Positions 26,510 through 36,500 of a stretch of 64,000 nt of DNA are shown here, piece after piece. The notes below the pieces were generated by a model. It was given only the letters and a program-made list of their open reading frames with translations. It had not been told where the DNA came from and ran no database searches. Numbering within the stretch: the stretch's first letter is position 1; every line of letters starts with the position of its first letter. Where the stretch lies: positions 1 through 64,000 of the forward strand of contig NZ_JARWNX010000019.1 in NCBI RefSeq assembly GCF_029868385.1. Reading direction: 5' to 3'. Made by a program: the position numbers and the translations under genes. The stretch is from Nocardia cyriacigeorgica (GTDB lineage Bacteria > Actinomycetota > Actinomycetes > Mycobacteriales > Mycobacteriaceae).

Positions 26510-28249
26510 CTACTTGGTCAGGGCGCCTTCATGCACTTCGGTGGCGTGCTTACCCGAACCCCAGCCGACGTGGGCCTCGGCCCGCATCCGCTCGACCATA
26601 TGCGGATAGTGCAGTTCGAAGGCCGGACGCTCGGACCGGATGCGCGGCAGTTCGTAGAAGTTGTGCCGCGGCGGCGGGCAGGTGGTGGCCCACTCCAGCG
26701 AGTTGCCGTAGCCCCACGGATCGTCCACGGTGACGACCTCGCCGTAACGGTAGCTCTTGAACACGTTCCACAGGAACGGAAGCATCGAGGCACCGAGCAC
26801 GAACGCACCGATCGTGGAGATGGTGTTCAGCGTGGTGAAACCGTCGCTGGGCAGGTAGTCGGCGTAACGACGCGGCATACCTTCGGCACCCAGCCAGTGC
26901 TGCACCAGGAAGGTGGTGTGGAAGCCGATGAAGGTGGTCCAGAAGTGCCATTTGGCCAGGCGCTCGTCCATCATGCGGCCGGTCATCTTCGGGAACCAGA
27001 AGTAGATACCGGCGTAGGTGGCGAACACGATGGTGCCGAAGAGCACGTAGTGGAAGTGCGCGACCACGAAGTAGGAGTCGGTGACGTGGAAGTCCAGCGG
27101 CGGGCTGGCCAGGATGACGCCCGACAGACCACCGAAGAGGAAGGTGACGATGAAGCCGATGGAGAACAACATCGGCGATTCGAAGGTCAACTGCCCCTTC
27201 CACATGGTGCCGATCCAGTTGAAGAACTTCACACCGGTCGGGACCGCGATCAGGAAGGTCATGAACGAGAAGTACGGCAGCAGCACGGCGCCCGTGGCGT
27301 ACATGTGGTGCGCCCACACCGCGATGGACAGGGCGGCGATACCGAGGGTGGCGTAGACCAGGGTGGTGTAACCGAAGATCGGCTTACGGCTGAACACCGG
27401 GAAGATCTCGGAGACGATGCCGAAGAACGGCAGCGCGATGATGTACACCTCGGGATGGCCGAAGAACCAGAACAGGTGCTGGTAGAGCAGGATGCCGCCG
27501 GTGGCCGGGTCGTAGATGTGGCCGCCCAGGTGGCGGTCGTAGGCCAGGCCGAACAGGGCGGCGGTCAGCAGCGGGAAGGCGAGCAGGACCAGGACGCTGG
27601 TGACGGCGATGTTCCAGGTGAAGATCGGCATCCGGAACATGGTCATACCGGGGGCACGCAGGCAGACGACGGTGGTCAGCATGTTGACACCACCGAGGAT
27701 GGTGCCGAGACCGGAGACCGCGAGGCCGAGGATCCACAGGTCGGTGCCCACACCCGGCGAGTGCAGGATGTCGGTGAGCGGCACATACGCCGTCCAACCG
27801 AAGTCCGCGGCGCCACCGGGGGTGATGAAGCCCGCGGTCGCCATGGTCGCGCCGAACGCGTACAGCCAGTAGCTGAAGGCGTTCAGTCGCGGGAAGGCGA
27901 CGTCGGGGGCGCCGATCTGCAACGGCAGGATGATGTTGGCGAAGCCGAACACGATCGCGGTCGCGTAGAACAGCAGCATGATCGTGCCGTGCATGGTGAA
28001 CAGCTGGTTGAACTGTTCGGGCGAGAGGAACTGCAAGCCGGGACGTGCCAGCTCACCACGCATCATCAGCGCCATAAGGCCGCCGATGAGGAAGAAGACC
28101 ATCGACGTCGTCAGGTACATGACGCCGAGGACCTTCGGGTCGGTCGTGGTGACCATCTTGTAGATGAACGACCCCTTGGGACCGGTCCGCGCCGGAAAAG
28201 GCCGAGTCGCTTCTAATTGAGGGACTGGCTGGGGCTCTACGGCAGTCAC
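26510..28249 (-). CDS. ctaD: Cytochrome c oxidase subunit I (aa3-type)
   Basis: Heme-copper oxidase subunit I of 579 residues with about 12 membrane helices. Ligand motifs are present: [13 protein letters not shown] (low-spin heme His), [12 protein letters not shown] (Cu-B His and cross-linked Tyr), WAHHMYATG (Cu-B His pair) and [11 protein letters not shown] (heme a3 and heme a His). The GHPEVY glutamate and the D-channel-type residues identify an A1-type proton pump. It reduces oxygen in the bcc-aa3 supercomplex. The remaining subunits are not in this window, as expected for the split actinobacterial arrangement. The start is ATG 28249. Confidence 0.98.
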   Translation of the reverse strand: MTAVEPQPVPQLEATRPFPARTGPKGSFIYKMVTTTDPKVLGVMYLTTSMVFFLIGGLMALMMRGELARPGLQFLSPEQFNQLFTMHGTIMLLFYATAIVFGFANIILPLQIGAPDVAFPRLNAFSYWLYAFGATMATAGFITPGGAADFGWTAYVPLTDILHSPGVGTDLWILGLAVSGLGTILGGVNMLTTVVCLRAPGMTMFRMPIFTWNIAVTSVLVLLAFPLLTAALFGLAYDRHLGGHIYDPATGGILLYQHLFWFFGHPEVYIIALPFFGIVSEIFPVFSRKPIFGYTTLVYATLGIAALSIAVWAHHMYATGAVLLPYFSFMTFLIAVPTGVKFFNWIGTMWKGQLTFESPMLFSIGFIVTFLFGGLSGVILASPPLDFHVTDSYFVVAHFHYVLFGTIVFATYAGIYFWFPKMTGRMMDERLAKWHFWTTFIGFHTTFLVQHWLGAEGMPRRYADYLPSDGFTTLNTISTIGAFVLGASMLPFLWNVFKSYRYGEVVTVDDPWGYGNSLEWATTCPPPRHNFYELPRIRSERPAFELHYPHMVERMRAEAHVGWGSGKHATEVHEGALTK

Positions 28250-28638
28250 TGATCCTCCTGAAGGTGCCTTTAGGTCGCTCCGCAGGCTCCACTGTCAGCA
28301 TGTGTCCGGGGCGCCCCGGGCACACGACGGTAGCTTGCGCTCTTCGAATCGTAAACCGTGCTGCCGCAGCGAACCGAGCGGGTCCTACTCTGTGTCGTAT
28401 TCGCGGCCCGTCGACGCCCGTTTTCGCTGACCCGCCGTGGTGTGTCGACCCCGGATGGCCCGGATCGGTGGACGGTCTTCCCGGCCGTCGACGACGCAGA
28501 CCACCGCGAAAGCCGCCACCGCACATGACGGGCAGATCGTCGAGGCGTCCACAGCAGGGGCGATGGCGATTCTCGGCGAATCGGCCGACGCGCGTTTCGG
28601 TCCGGGCGGCGACGAGGGCCGTGCACCGGTCGACCCGA
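28250..28638. other. Intergenic region between ctaD and fecB without a recognisable gene
   Basis: This stretch holds the divergent promoters of ctaD and fecB. A GC-only palindrome (CCGGGGCGCCCCGG, 28306-28319) lies about 57 bp upstream of the ctaD start. Open frames run through it on both strands but show no family similarity and read as extensions of fecB or as antisense. Confidence 0.5.
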
Positions 28639-28682
28639 CCGGTGAGGGTGCACGCATGTACCCTCACCGGCATGCCGGTGAG
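28639..28682 (+). promoter_or_regulatory. Overlapping palindromes around the fecB start codon
   Basis: Arm 1 CCGGTGAGGGT (28639-28649) and arm 2 ACCCTCACCGG (28660-28670) are a perfect 11-bp inverted repeat. Arm 2 also pairs with arm 3 CCGGTGAG (28675-28682), forming the perfect 20-bp palindrome at 28663-28682 with CATG at its centre, so the proposed fecB ATG (28672) lies in the loop. The two pairings exclude each other. This could be a protein operator with three half-sites or an RNA switch at the ribosome site. Confidence 0.7.
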
Positions 28683-29733
28683 CGCGATAGTTCATGGACG
28701 CACCCGAATCCGCACGATCATGGGCGCCGTCGTCGTCGGCTGCGCCGCGCTGACCGGCGCGGGTTGCGCGACCCCTGCCGACGATTCGGCCTCGATCATC
28801 CGCACCACCACCAATATCGCCGGTGCGGGTGTGGTGGGAATCGAACGCGATACCGCGCAGGCGTGCAGCCTGCCCACCGCACCCGATCCGGCCGAGGGCG
28901 CCACCCGCTCGATCACCCATCCGTTCGGTGTCACCGAGGTTCCCGCCGATCCGCAACGCATCGTGGTCCTCAGCACCGCCGCCCTGGACGCGGTGTGCGC
29001 GGTGGGTTCGTGGGAGCAAGTGGTCGGCGCGGCCACCGTCGACGGCCCGAGCCCGCAGCCGGGCTATCTGGGGACGGGGATCGCCGAGATTCCCGGCGTC
29101 GGCACGGTCGCCCGGCCCGATCCGGCGCTCATCGCCGCCCTGAACCCCGACCTCATCATCGGCGACGTGCCCGCGGCGGGCGCCGATTTCGGCGCGCTGT
29201 CCGGTATCGCCCCCACCGTGCTGATCGGCGACGGTGGCGACTGGCAGGACGAATTCACCGCTATCGCAGCGGCTCTCGGCCGCGCCGAGGCCGCCGAGAC
29301 GGCGTTGGCGAACTACCGCACCGAAGCGGCCGATATCGGAACCGCCGCATCCGCCAACCTCACTCAGGCCTCGATCGTCCGCTTCACCGCGGACGGCACC
29401 CGCGTCCTCGGCAACGACACCATGGCCGCGCAAGCCCTGGCCGCGACCGGCGCACAGCGCCCGACGGCCCAGCGGGAGGGTTCCTTCGAGGTCGACGAAT
29501 CGGATCTGCTGCCGGTGGAGGGCGATCTGATCTATGTCATGTTCGACGGGGAGGAGGGTCGCGCGCACGGTGAATCGGTGTTGCGTTCGGACGAGTGGAA
29601 AGACCTCGGCGCCGCCGTCGACCGCCGGGTCTTCGCTGTCGACGACTCCGTCTGGCATACCCGCGGCCTCACCGCCGCGCGCGCGGTCCTCACCGATCTG
29701 AGCGACACCCTCAACGCCTACGTCACCGACTGA
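28672..29733 (+). CDS. fecB: Iron-siderophore ABC transporter substrate-binding lipoprotein (FecB-like)
   Basis: The product (353 residues from ATG 28672) starts with MPVSAIVHGRTRIRTIMGAV and a hydrophobic run ending in a lipobox-like LTGAGC, so it is a lipoprotein. The periplasmic-binding fold is clear: PQRIVVLSTAALDAVCAVG, YLGTGIAEIPGVGTVARPDPALIAALNPDLIIG and RVFAVDDSVWHTRGLTAARAVLTDL. It matches the order and key segments of Rv3044 FecB. It would bind a ferric siderophore or heme-like ligand. ATG 28720 is an alternative start, and both fall within or just past the overlapping palindromes. The NRPS island follows directly. Confidence 0.9.
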   Translation: MPVSAIVHGRTRIRTIMGAVVVGCAALTGAGCATPADDSASIIRTTTNIAGAGVVGIERDTAQACSLPTAPDPAEGATRSITHPFGVTEVPADPQRIVVLSTAALDAVCAVGSWEQVVGAATVDGPSPQPGYLGTGIAEIPGVGTVARPDPALIAALNPDLIIGDVPAAGADFGALSGIAPTVLIGDGGDWQDEFTAIAAALGRAEAAETALANYRTEAADIGTAASANLTQASIVRFTADGTRVLGNDTMAAQALAATGAQRPTAQREGSFEVDESDLLPVEGDLIYVMFDGEEGRAHGESVLRSDEWKDLGAAVDRRVFAVDDSVWHTRGLTAARAVLTDLSDTLNAYVTD

Positions 29734-29894
29734 CGACGCAACCAGCATCAACGCACCCTGGGGTGGGCAAACCGGCACCCTTGGAGTGCGCGTACCCGCG
29801 CCTTGGGGTCCTGCCGCCGCGTCCCCCCGCGGGCGACAGTGGATATGCGCACCGAACAGCGCCTCCCACATCAGCCACCGAGGGGACAGCCACC

Positions 29895-30353
29895 ATGCAC
29901 ACTCGTACCGAATCGCGACCCGACAACCTCGCCGTGCTGCCGATGGCCCGGCAGGCCACCGTGGACCCGCAGGCCGTCGTGGTCGCCACCGCTGATGTCG
30001 CACTGTCCTACGCCGAACTGGACAGCTGGTCGAACCGGCTGGCCCGGCTGCTGCTCGAGATCGGCGCCGGACCGGGTATCCGCGTCGCGATCGCGGTGGA
30101 CGAACCGGTCGAGGCCGTGGTCGCCGAGCGGGCGATCGTCAAGATCGGCGGTATCCCGATGCCGATGAATCCGGGCGAAGCCAGCGCGTTCGGCACCGGG
30201 ATCGGGGTCACCACCAAGCAGGAACGGCCCCGGCTCGACGAGCGGATCGGCTGGTTGGTGCTCGACGATCGGTCGACCCTGCGCCGCTATCTGGCCGGAT
30301 CGGCCGATCCGCTGACCGATGCGGACTTCGCGGTCGTCGCGCGATCTGCCTGA
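29895..30353 (+). CDS. Stand-alone N-terminal fragment of an NRPS adenylation domain
   Basis: The 152-residue product starts at ATG 29895 after AGGGGA. Residues 35-75 (ALSYAELDSWSNRLARLLLE, then VVAERAIVKIGGIPMPMNP) align with the A1-A2 region of the downstream NRPS adenylation domains, and IGWLVLDDRSTLRRYLAGSADPLTDADF aligns with the segment just before their A3 core. It ends before the TSGSTG phosphate-binding loop, so it cannot adenylate. Relative to module 2 about ten residues around [10 protein letters not shown] are missing. The intact frame and good ribosome site argue against a mere pseudogene. Its role could be structural or regulatory. Confidence 0.75.
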   Translation: MHTRTESRPDNLAVLPMARQATVDPQAVVVATADVALSYAELDSWSNRLARLLLEIGAGPGIRVAIAVDEPVEAVVAERAIVKIGGIPMPMNPGEASAFGTGIGVTTKQERPRLDERIGWLVLDDRSTLRRYLAGSADPLTDADFAVVARSA

Positions 30354-30375
30354 TCCAGGTTCTCGGCCCGCACCC

Positions 30376-30426
30376 GCGCTACCCGGACGGCAAAAACGGG
30401 TAGCGCAGTGTGGGCGATACGCCCAC
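30376..30426 (+). promoter_or_regulatory. Two consecutive hairpins in the NRPS leader region
   Basis: The first has perfect 10-bp arms GCGCTACCCG (30376-30385) and CGGGTAGCGC (30397-30406) with an 11-nt spacer. The second has 6-bp arms GTGGGC (30410-30415) and GCCCAC (30421-30426) with a 5-nt loop. They lie between the adenylation-fragment gene and the NRPS start at 30557, and could terminate the former or attenuate the latter. Confidence 0.5.
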
Positions 30427-30556
30427 GGCGCGCGCCGCGCCGGTTCACACTGGAACTTGCCGCGTTGTTGCTGCGCGGCGAGTACTACCACCACCGCGGT
30501 AGCTCGGGGGCGACTGCCTCGGTCGGGCTACAGCGCGGTCGGAACGTAGGACTTCG

Positions 30557-33500
30557 ATGCCACACCCCTCAGCTTCCCCCACCGATATCGCCACCGGCCT
30601 GCCCGGCGGCGCGTTCCCGCTCTCGGCCGCGCAACGCGGTATCTGGTTCGCCCAGCACGTCGCGGGCGAGACGCCGATCTCCATCGCGCAGTACATCGAA
30701 CTGACCGGACCGGTCGACACCGCCGCGCTGGCCGAGGCCGCCCGTACGGCGGGCCGCGAGTTCGGCACCGGATTCCTGCGGCTGATCGAGGTGGACGGAC
30801 ATCCCTTCCAGCTCGTCGACCCCACGCTCGACGACGGCATCATCGAACTCGATCTGCGCGGGGCACCCGATCCGGCGGCCGCGGCGCACACCTGGATGCG
30901 CGCCGAATACTCCACTCCGCTGCATCTGACGCGCGACCGACTCGTGCGGATGGCGATGCTGCGCCTGGCCGACGAGCACTGGTACTGGTACTCACGCATC
31001 CACCACATCGTGCTCGACGGTATGGGCGCGTTGACCATGGTCCAGCGCACCGCCGAGCTGTACGACGCGGCGATCGCGGGCGAGCAGCCGCCACCGGCCA
31101 AGGCGGCGGATCTGCGCACGATCGTCGATGCCGATCTGGCCTATCGCAGCTCGGATCGGTTCACCGCCGACCGCGACTACTGGTGCGAACATCTGGCCGG
31201 GATGGCCGATCCGGTGAATCTGGCTGGCCGCACCGCCGAGGTCGACGCGCATCCGGCGCGGGTCGCGGGATCGCTGCCCGCCGAGACGACGGAACTGCTG
31301 GATGTGGTCGCTCAGGCGGCGGGTTCGGGTATGGCGCCGACCGTGGTGGCCGCGTTCGCCGCGTATCTAGGGGCGATGACCGGTGCGCATGAGGTGGTCT
31401 TGAGTCTGCCGGTCTCCGCGCGCAGTACCGCCGCGCTGCGCCGGTCCGGCGGGATGATCGCCAATGTCGTTCCGCTGCGGCTGGATCTGCCGCCGACCAT
31501 GACGGTGGGCGCCGCGATCCTGGCCGCGCAGAGCGAGCTGACCGGGGCGTTGCGGCGGCAGCGCTATCGGCAGGAGGACATCGTCCGCGATCTGGGCTGG
31601 GCCATGGACGAGGCGGTGTCGTTCGGGCCGACGGTGAATCTGATGATGGCCGACACCAGGATCGTGCTCGGCCCGGTCGTCGGCCGATTGCATGTGCTCA
31701 CCTCGGGGTTGATCGATGATCTGTTCGTCAATCTGTATCCGGGTGTCGGCGGCGAGAGCACCCATATCGATTTCCAGGCCAACGCGAATCTGTACAGCGA
31801 TGCCGAGCTGGCGGGCCACCACGAGCGGTTCCTGTTGTTCCTGCACCGATTCCTGGCCGCGGGAACCGACGCGCCGCTGTCGACCATCGAGGTGCTGACC
31901 GACGCCGAATATGCCGAACTGGTCCCCGCGTGCGGCCCCGCGGGCGGGCGGGCGGACACGCTGGCGGCCGTCCTCGCCGCGGGCGCGGTCCGTGCTCCCG
32001 ATGCGGTGGCGCTGGTGGGTGGCCCGGTACGGATGAGCTACCGGGAGGTCGACGAGTACACGAACCGGTTGGCCCGAGTGCTGATGGCGGCGGGTGCGGG
32101 CCCGGAGCGCGGTATCGCGACGGCGGTCGCGCGTTCGGTGGAGTCGGTGCTCACCATGTTCGCCATCGCGAAGACCGGCGCACCGTTCGTTCCGATCGAT
32201 CCCACCTATCCGGTCGATCGCATCGAGCACATGCTCGATGACAGCGGTGTGGTCGCGGGGGTCACGACGGCCGCGGCCAGGAATGCACTGCCGGATCAGG
32301 TGGACTGGCTGGTACTCGATGACGCGGCGACCGAAGAGGCGGTGGCCGCGGCGAATTCGGCGCCGACCACCGATACCGAACGCCGCGCGCCGACGCATCC
32401 GGATCAGGTCGCCTACATCATTTACACCTCCGGGTCCACCGGGCTCCCCAAGGGCGTGCTCGTCACCCATCGCGGCCTCGCCGATCTGGCCGCTGGGTCT
32501 GCCGCGGGTTTCGGTGTCGACGCGGATTCCGTAGTGGCGCATGCTGTTTCGCCGAGCTTCGATATCTCGGTCGAGGAGATTCTCATCGCTTGGACCACCG
32601 GGGCGACGCTGGTGGTGGTGCCGCCCGCCGCGTTCGCGGGCGAGGAGCTGGCCGAGGTGCTGCGCGCACACGAGGTGACCCATCTCAATGTGACGCCGAC
32701 GGTGGTCGGATCGCTGGACCCGGCGACGCTGCCGCGGCTGCGCACGGTGATCGTCGGTGGCGATGCCTGCCCGCCCGAGCTGGTGTCGGTCTGGGCGGGT
32801 CGCGCGCTCGTCAACGGTTACGGGCCGACCGAGACCACCGTCACCGCGACGCTCACGGCACCGATGACACCCGGCGCACCGGTCACCATCGGCGTCCCGG
32901 CGCGCGCGGTCCGCGCGGTCGTGCTCGACCCGTGGCTGCGCCCGGTCGCGCCCGGTGTGGTCGGCGAGTTGTATCTGTCGGGTCCGGGTGTGGCCCGCGG
33001 CTACCACCGGCGTACCGGTCTGACGGCGAGCAGGTTCGTCGCCGACCCCTACTCCCCCGGTGCCCGGATGTATCGCACCGGTGATCTGGTGCGGTGGATC
33101 GAATCGGATGGTAGACCCGAGCTGGAGTATCAGGGCCGCAGCGATTTCCAGGTCAAGATCCGTGGCTTCCGTATCGAACTCGGCGAGATCGATGACGCGC
33201 TACAGCGGCTGCCGGGCGTCGAGTTCGCACTCACCGTCGGTGCCGAAAGTCCTTCCGGTTCCACCGCATTGGTGTCGTATGTGGTCACGACCACCGATAC
33301 CCATCCCGAGGCGCTGCGCGCTGCCGTCGGCCGGACCCTTCCCGCCTATATGGTGCCCGTGGTGATCACGGTGCTCGACGCGGTGCCGCTCACTCCGTTG
33401 GGGAAGGTGGACCGCAAGGCGTTGCCCGCACCGGATTTCGGCGCCGCCGCCACGACCACCGGGCGGGCGCCGTCCACCGCCGCCGAACAGACTCTCGCCG

Positions 33501-36500
33501 AGCTGTTCGCCGAGGTACTCGGGCTGGATTCGGTGGGTGTCGACGATAGTTTCTTCGCCCTCGGCGGTGACAGCATCGTCTCCATCCAGCTGGTGTCGCG
33601 CGCCAAGGCGGCGGGTCTCGGGTTCAGCGCCCGTGAGGTGTTCGAGCGGAAGACGGTGGCCGCGTTGGCCGCCGTCGCCACCGATGTGCGGGCCGAGACG
33701 GTGCACGAGCTGCCCGGCGGCGGCGTGGGCTCCGTGGAACCGACGCCGATCGTGCGCGCGATGATCGATATGGGCCGGACGTGGGATCGCTTCGCGCAGG
33801 CCGTGCTGATCGGGCTCCCGGCCGGATTCACCAGGGCACAGTTGGGTGCGGCTGTTCGGGCCGTCATCGAGCGACACGATGTGCTGCGGTCGACATTGCG
33901 GCCCGTCGACGCGGAGTGGGAATGGGTTGTCGCCGAGCCGGGTTCGGTGGATGTCGACGCACTGATCGATGTCGTCGCTGCCGGTCCCGACCCCGAGGCG
34001 ACCCGCGAACGCGCGCTCCAGCAGGCCGCCGATCGGCTCGATCCCGAACACGGCGTCGTCGCCCGCTTCGTCGTCATCGACTTCGACGACGCCGATCCGC
34101 AGTGCTGGCTGGTACTGCATCATCTGGTCACCGACGGCGTTTCCTGGCGCATCCTGCTCCCCGATCTGGCGATCGCCGCGGCGGGCGGCGAACTCGCTCC
34201 GGTCGGCACCTCGTTCCGGCGCTGGGCGCACGCGCAGACCGAACAGGCTGCGACCCGAGCGACCGAGCTACCGGTATGGCGGCGCATCGTGTCGACCGCC
34301 GATCCGGCGTTCGGTGCGCATCGGCCGGATCCGGCGGTCGACACCGTCGCGACCATGGGCCGATGGCAGACGACGATCCCGGCCGATCTCGTCGATCAGG
34401 CGTTGCACAGCGTGCCGGACCTCTTCCATTGCGGCGCCGACGATGTGCTGCTCACCGCGCTGACCATGGCCGTATGCCGCTGGCGGGACCGCACCGGCGC
34501 GCTGATCACGCTCGAAGGGCACGGCCGGGTCGAGCAGATCCTGCCCGGCGCCGACGTCTCCCGTACGGTCGGCTGGTTCACCAGCGCCTATCCCGTCGCC
34601 ATCGACCTGGCCGGGATCGACCTCGACGACGCGTTCGCCGGTGGGTCCGCCGCGGGCGCCGCGGTCAAGGCCACCAAAGAGCAGTTGCGGGCGATCCCGG
34701 ACAAGGGTGTCGGCTACGGCATGCTGCGCTATCTGTACGCGGACACCGCCGCGGAACTGGCCGCCGCGCCCGCACCGCAACTCGGCTTCAACTACCTCGG
34801 CCGGGCCGCCACCGGCGCGGTGGGCCCCTGGCTGCCGCACCGCGTCGCCGCCACCCAGGACGATGGGGCGCCACTGCCCGCCGTGATCGATATCAATGCC
34901 GTGATGACCGACAGCGGTCTCGAGGTGACCTGGGATTTCGCCACCCGTCTGCTGGACGCGGCGGATGTGCGGGCGCTGGCCGGACTCTGGGGCGATGCTT
35001 TGCGGGCACTGGTCGACCATGCCGGTACCGCGGGCGCGGGCGGGCGCTCGCCGTCAGATTTCGACCTCGTCGCGGTGACCCAGTCCCAGATCGATGAGTG
35101 GGAGCGGCGCTATCCGGTCCTGGTGGACGTGTGGCCGTTGTCGCCGCTGCAATACGGGCTGCTCTTCCACGCCAGATACGACTCCGACACCGCCGACGGG
35201 TACACGGTGCAGTCGATGCTCACCCTCGCGGGAACCGTCGACGCGGCCCGATTGCGTACCGCGGCGCAGGCACTGGTCGATCGGCACGAGAATCTGCGGG
35301 TCGCGTTCATCGAAACCGATGACGGCCCACGCCAGCTCGTACTCGGTGCCGCCGAGATCGGTTGGCAGGAGCTCGACCTCACCGGCGTCACCGAGGCCGA
35401 ACGCGAACTGGACCGGCTGATCGCCCTCGATGCCAACACCCGCTTCGACCTCGCCCGTCCACCGCTGCTGCGGTTCACCCTGATCCGCACCGCACCCGAC
35501 ACCTATCGCCTGGTGATGACCAATCACCATCTGGTGCTCGACGGTTGGTCGACGCCGCTGCTGGTGCGCGAACTGCTGACCCTCTACGTCACCTCCGGCG
35601 ACACCACCGCACTACCGCCCGCCCGGTCGTACCGGGAATTTTTGGCCTGGCTGGCCGAACAGGACGATGACGCATCGATCGCGGCGTGGTCGCAATACCT
35701 CGCGGGCGTCGACAATCCGACGCGGGCCGTGCCGTCCCTGGCTGATATCGAATCCACCGACATCGGTGAGACCTCGGTCGAACTCACCGCACAGACCCTC
35801 GCCCGGCTGGAGTCGGCGGCCCGTGCCTGTGGCGCGACCGTGAACACGATGGTGCAGGCCGTATGGGCGATGCTGCTGGCCATGCGCACCGGCCGCACCG
35901 ATGTGGTGTTCGGTGGCACGGTGTCGGGCCGACCGCCCGAACTCGCCGGTGTCGAGGACATGGTGGGGTTGTTCATCAACACCCTGCCCGTCCGGGTGCG
36001 CTTCGCACCCGAGGAGCCGGTGGCCGAACTGCTCGCGCGGATGCAGGCCGATCAGGCGCGGCTGCTCGACCATCAGCACGTCGGGCTCGCCGCCATCCAC
36101 CAGGCTGTCGGGCTACCGGAACTGTTCGACACCCTGACGGTGTTCGAGTCCTACCCCATCGATCGGGAGGCATTGTCGCAGGCCCTCGACATCGCGGGCA
36201 TGCGGGTACTGGAGGTGGCGGGCACCGATGCCACGCCATATCCGCTGAATCTGATGGTGATTCCGTTGCGCGGCCTCGATGGCCGCGACGCCATGCGGAT
36301 CACGCTGAAATATCTCGCCGATCAGCTCGACGGCGCGGACGCGAGCGCGCTGCTGGCACGTTTCGTGCGGCTGCTCACCCAGTGCGCCGACGATCCGCGG
36401 CAGCCGCTGGCCCAGTTGCGGTACTGCGATGACATCGAACTGGCCGAACTCGCACCGGTGCACGGGCCGCCGTCGGTGCCGCCGCGGTCGCTGCCGGAGA

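Noticed and set aside
28270..30003. 577-codon minus-strand open frame across fecB
   Set aside because: Antisense of fecB with its upstream region; no recognisable domain or ribosome site.
31367..33007. Minus-strand open frames within the NRPS gene
   Set aside because: Several long antisense frames (also 40034-41392 and 41555-42772) follow from codon bias in a very large GC-rich gene.
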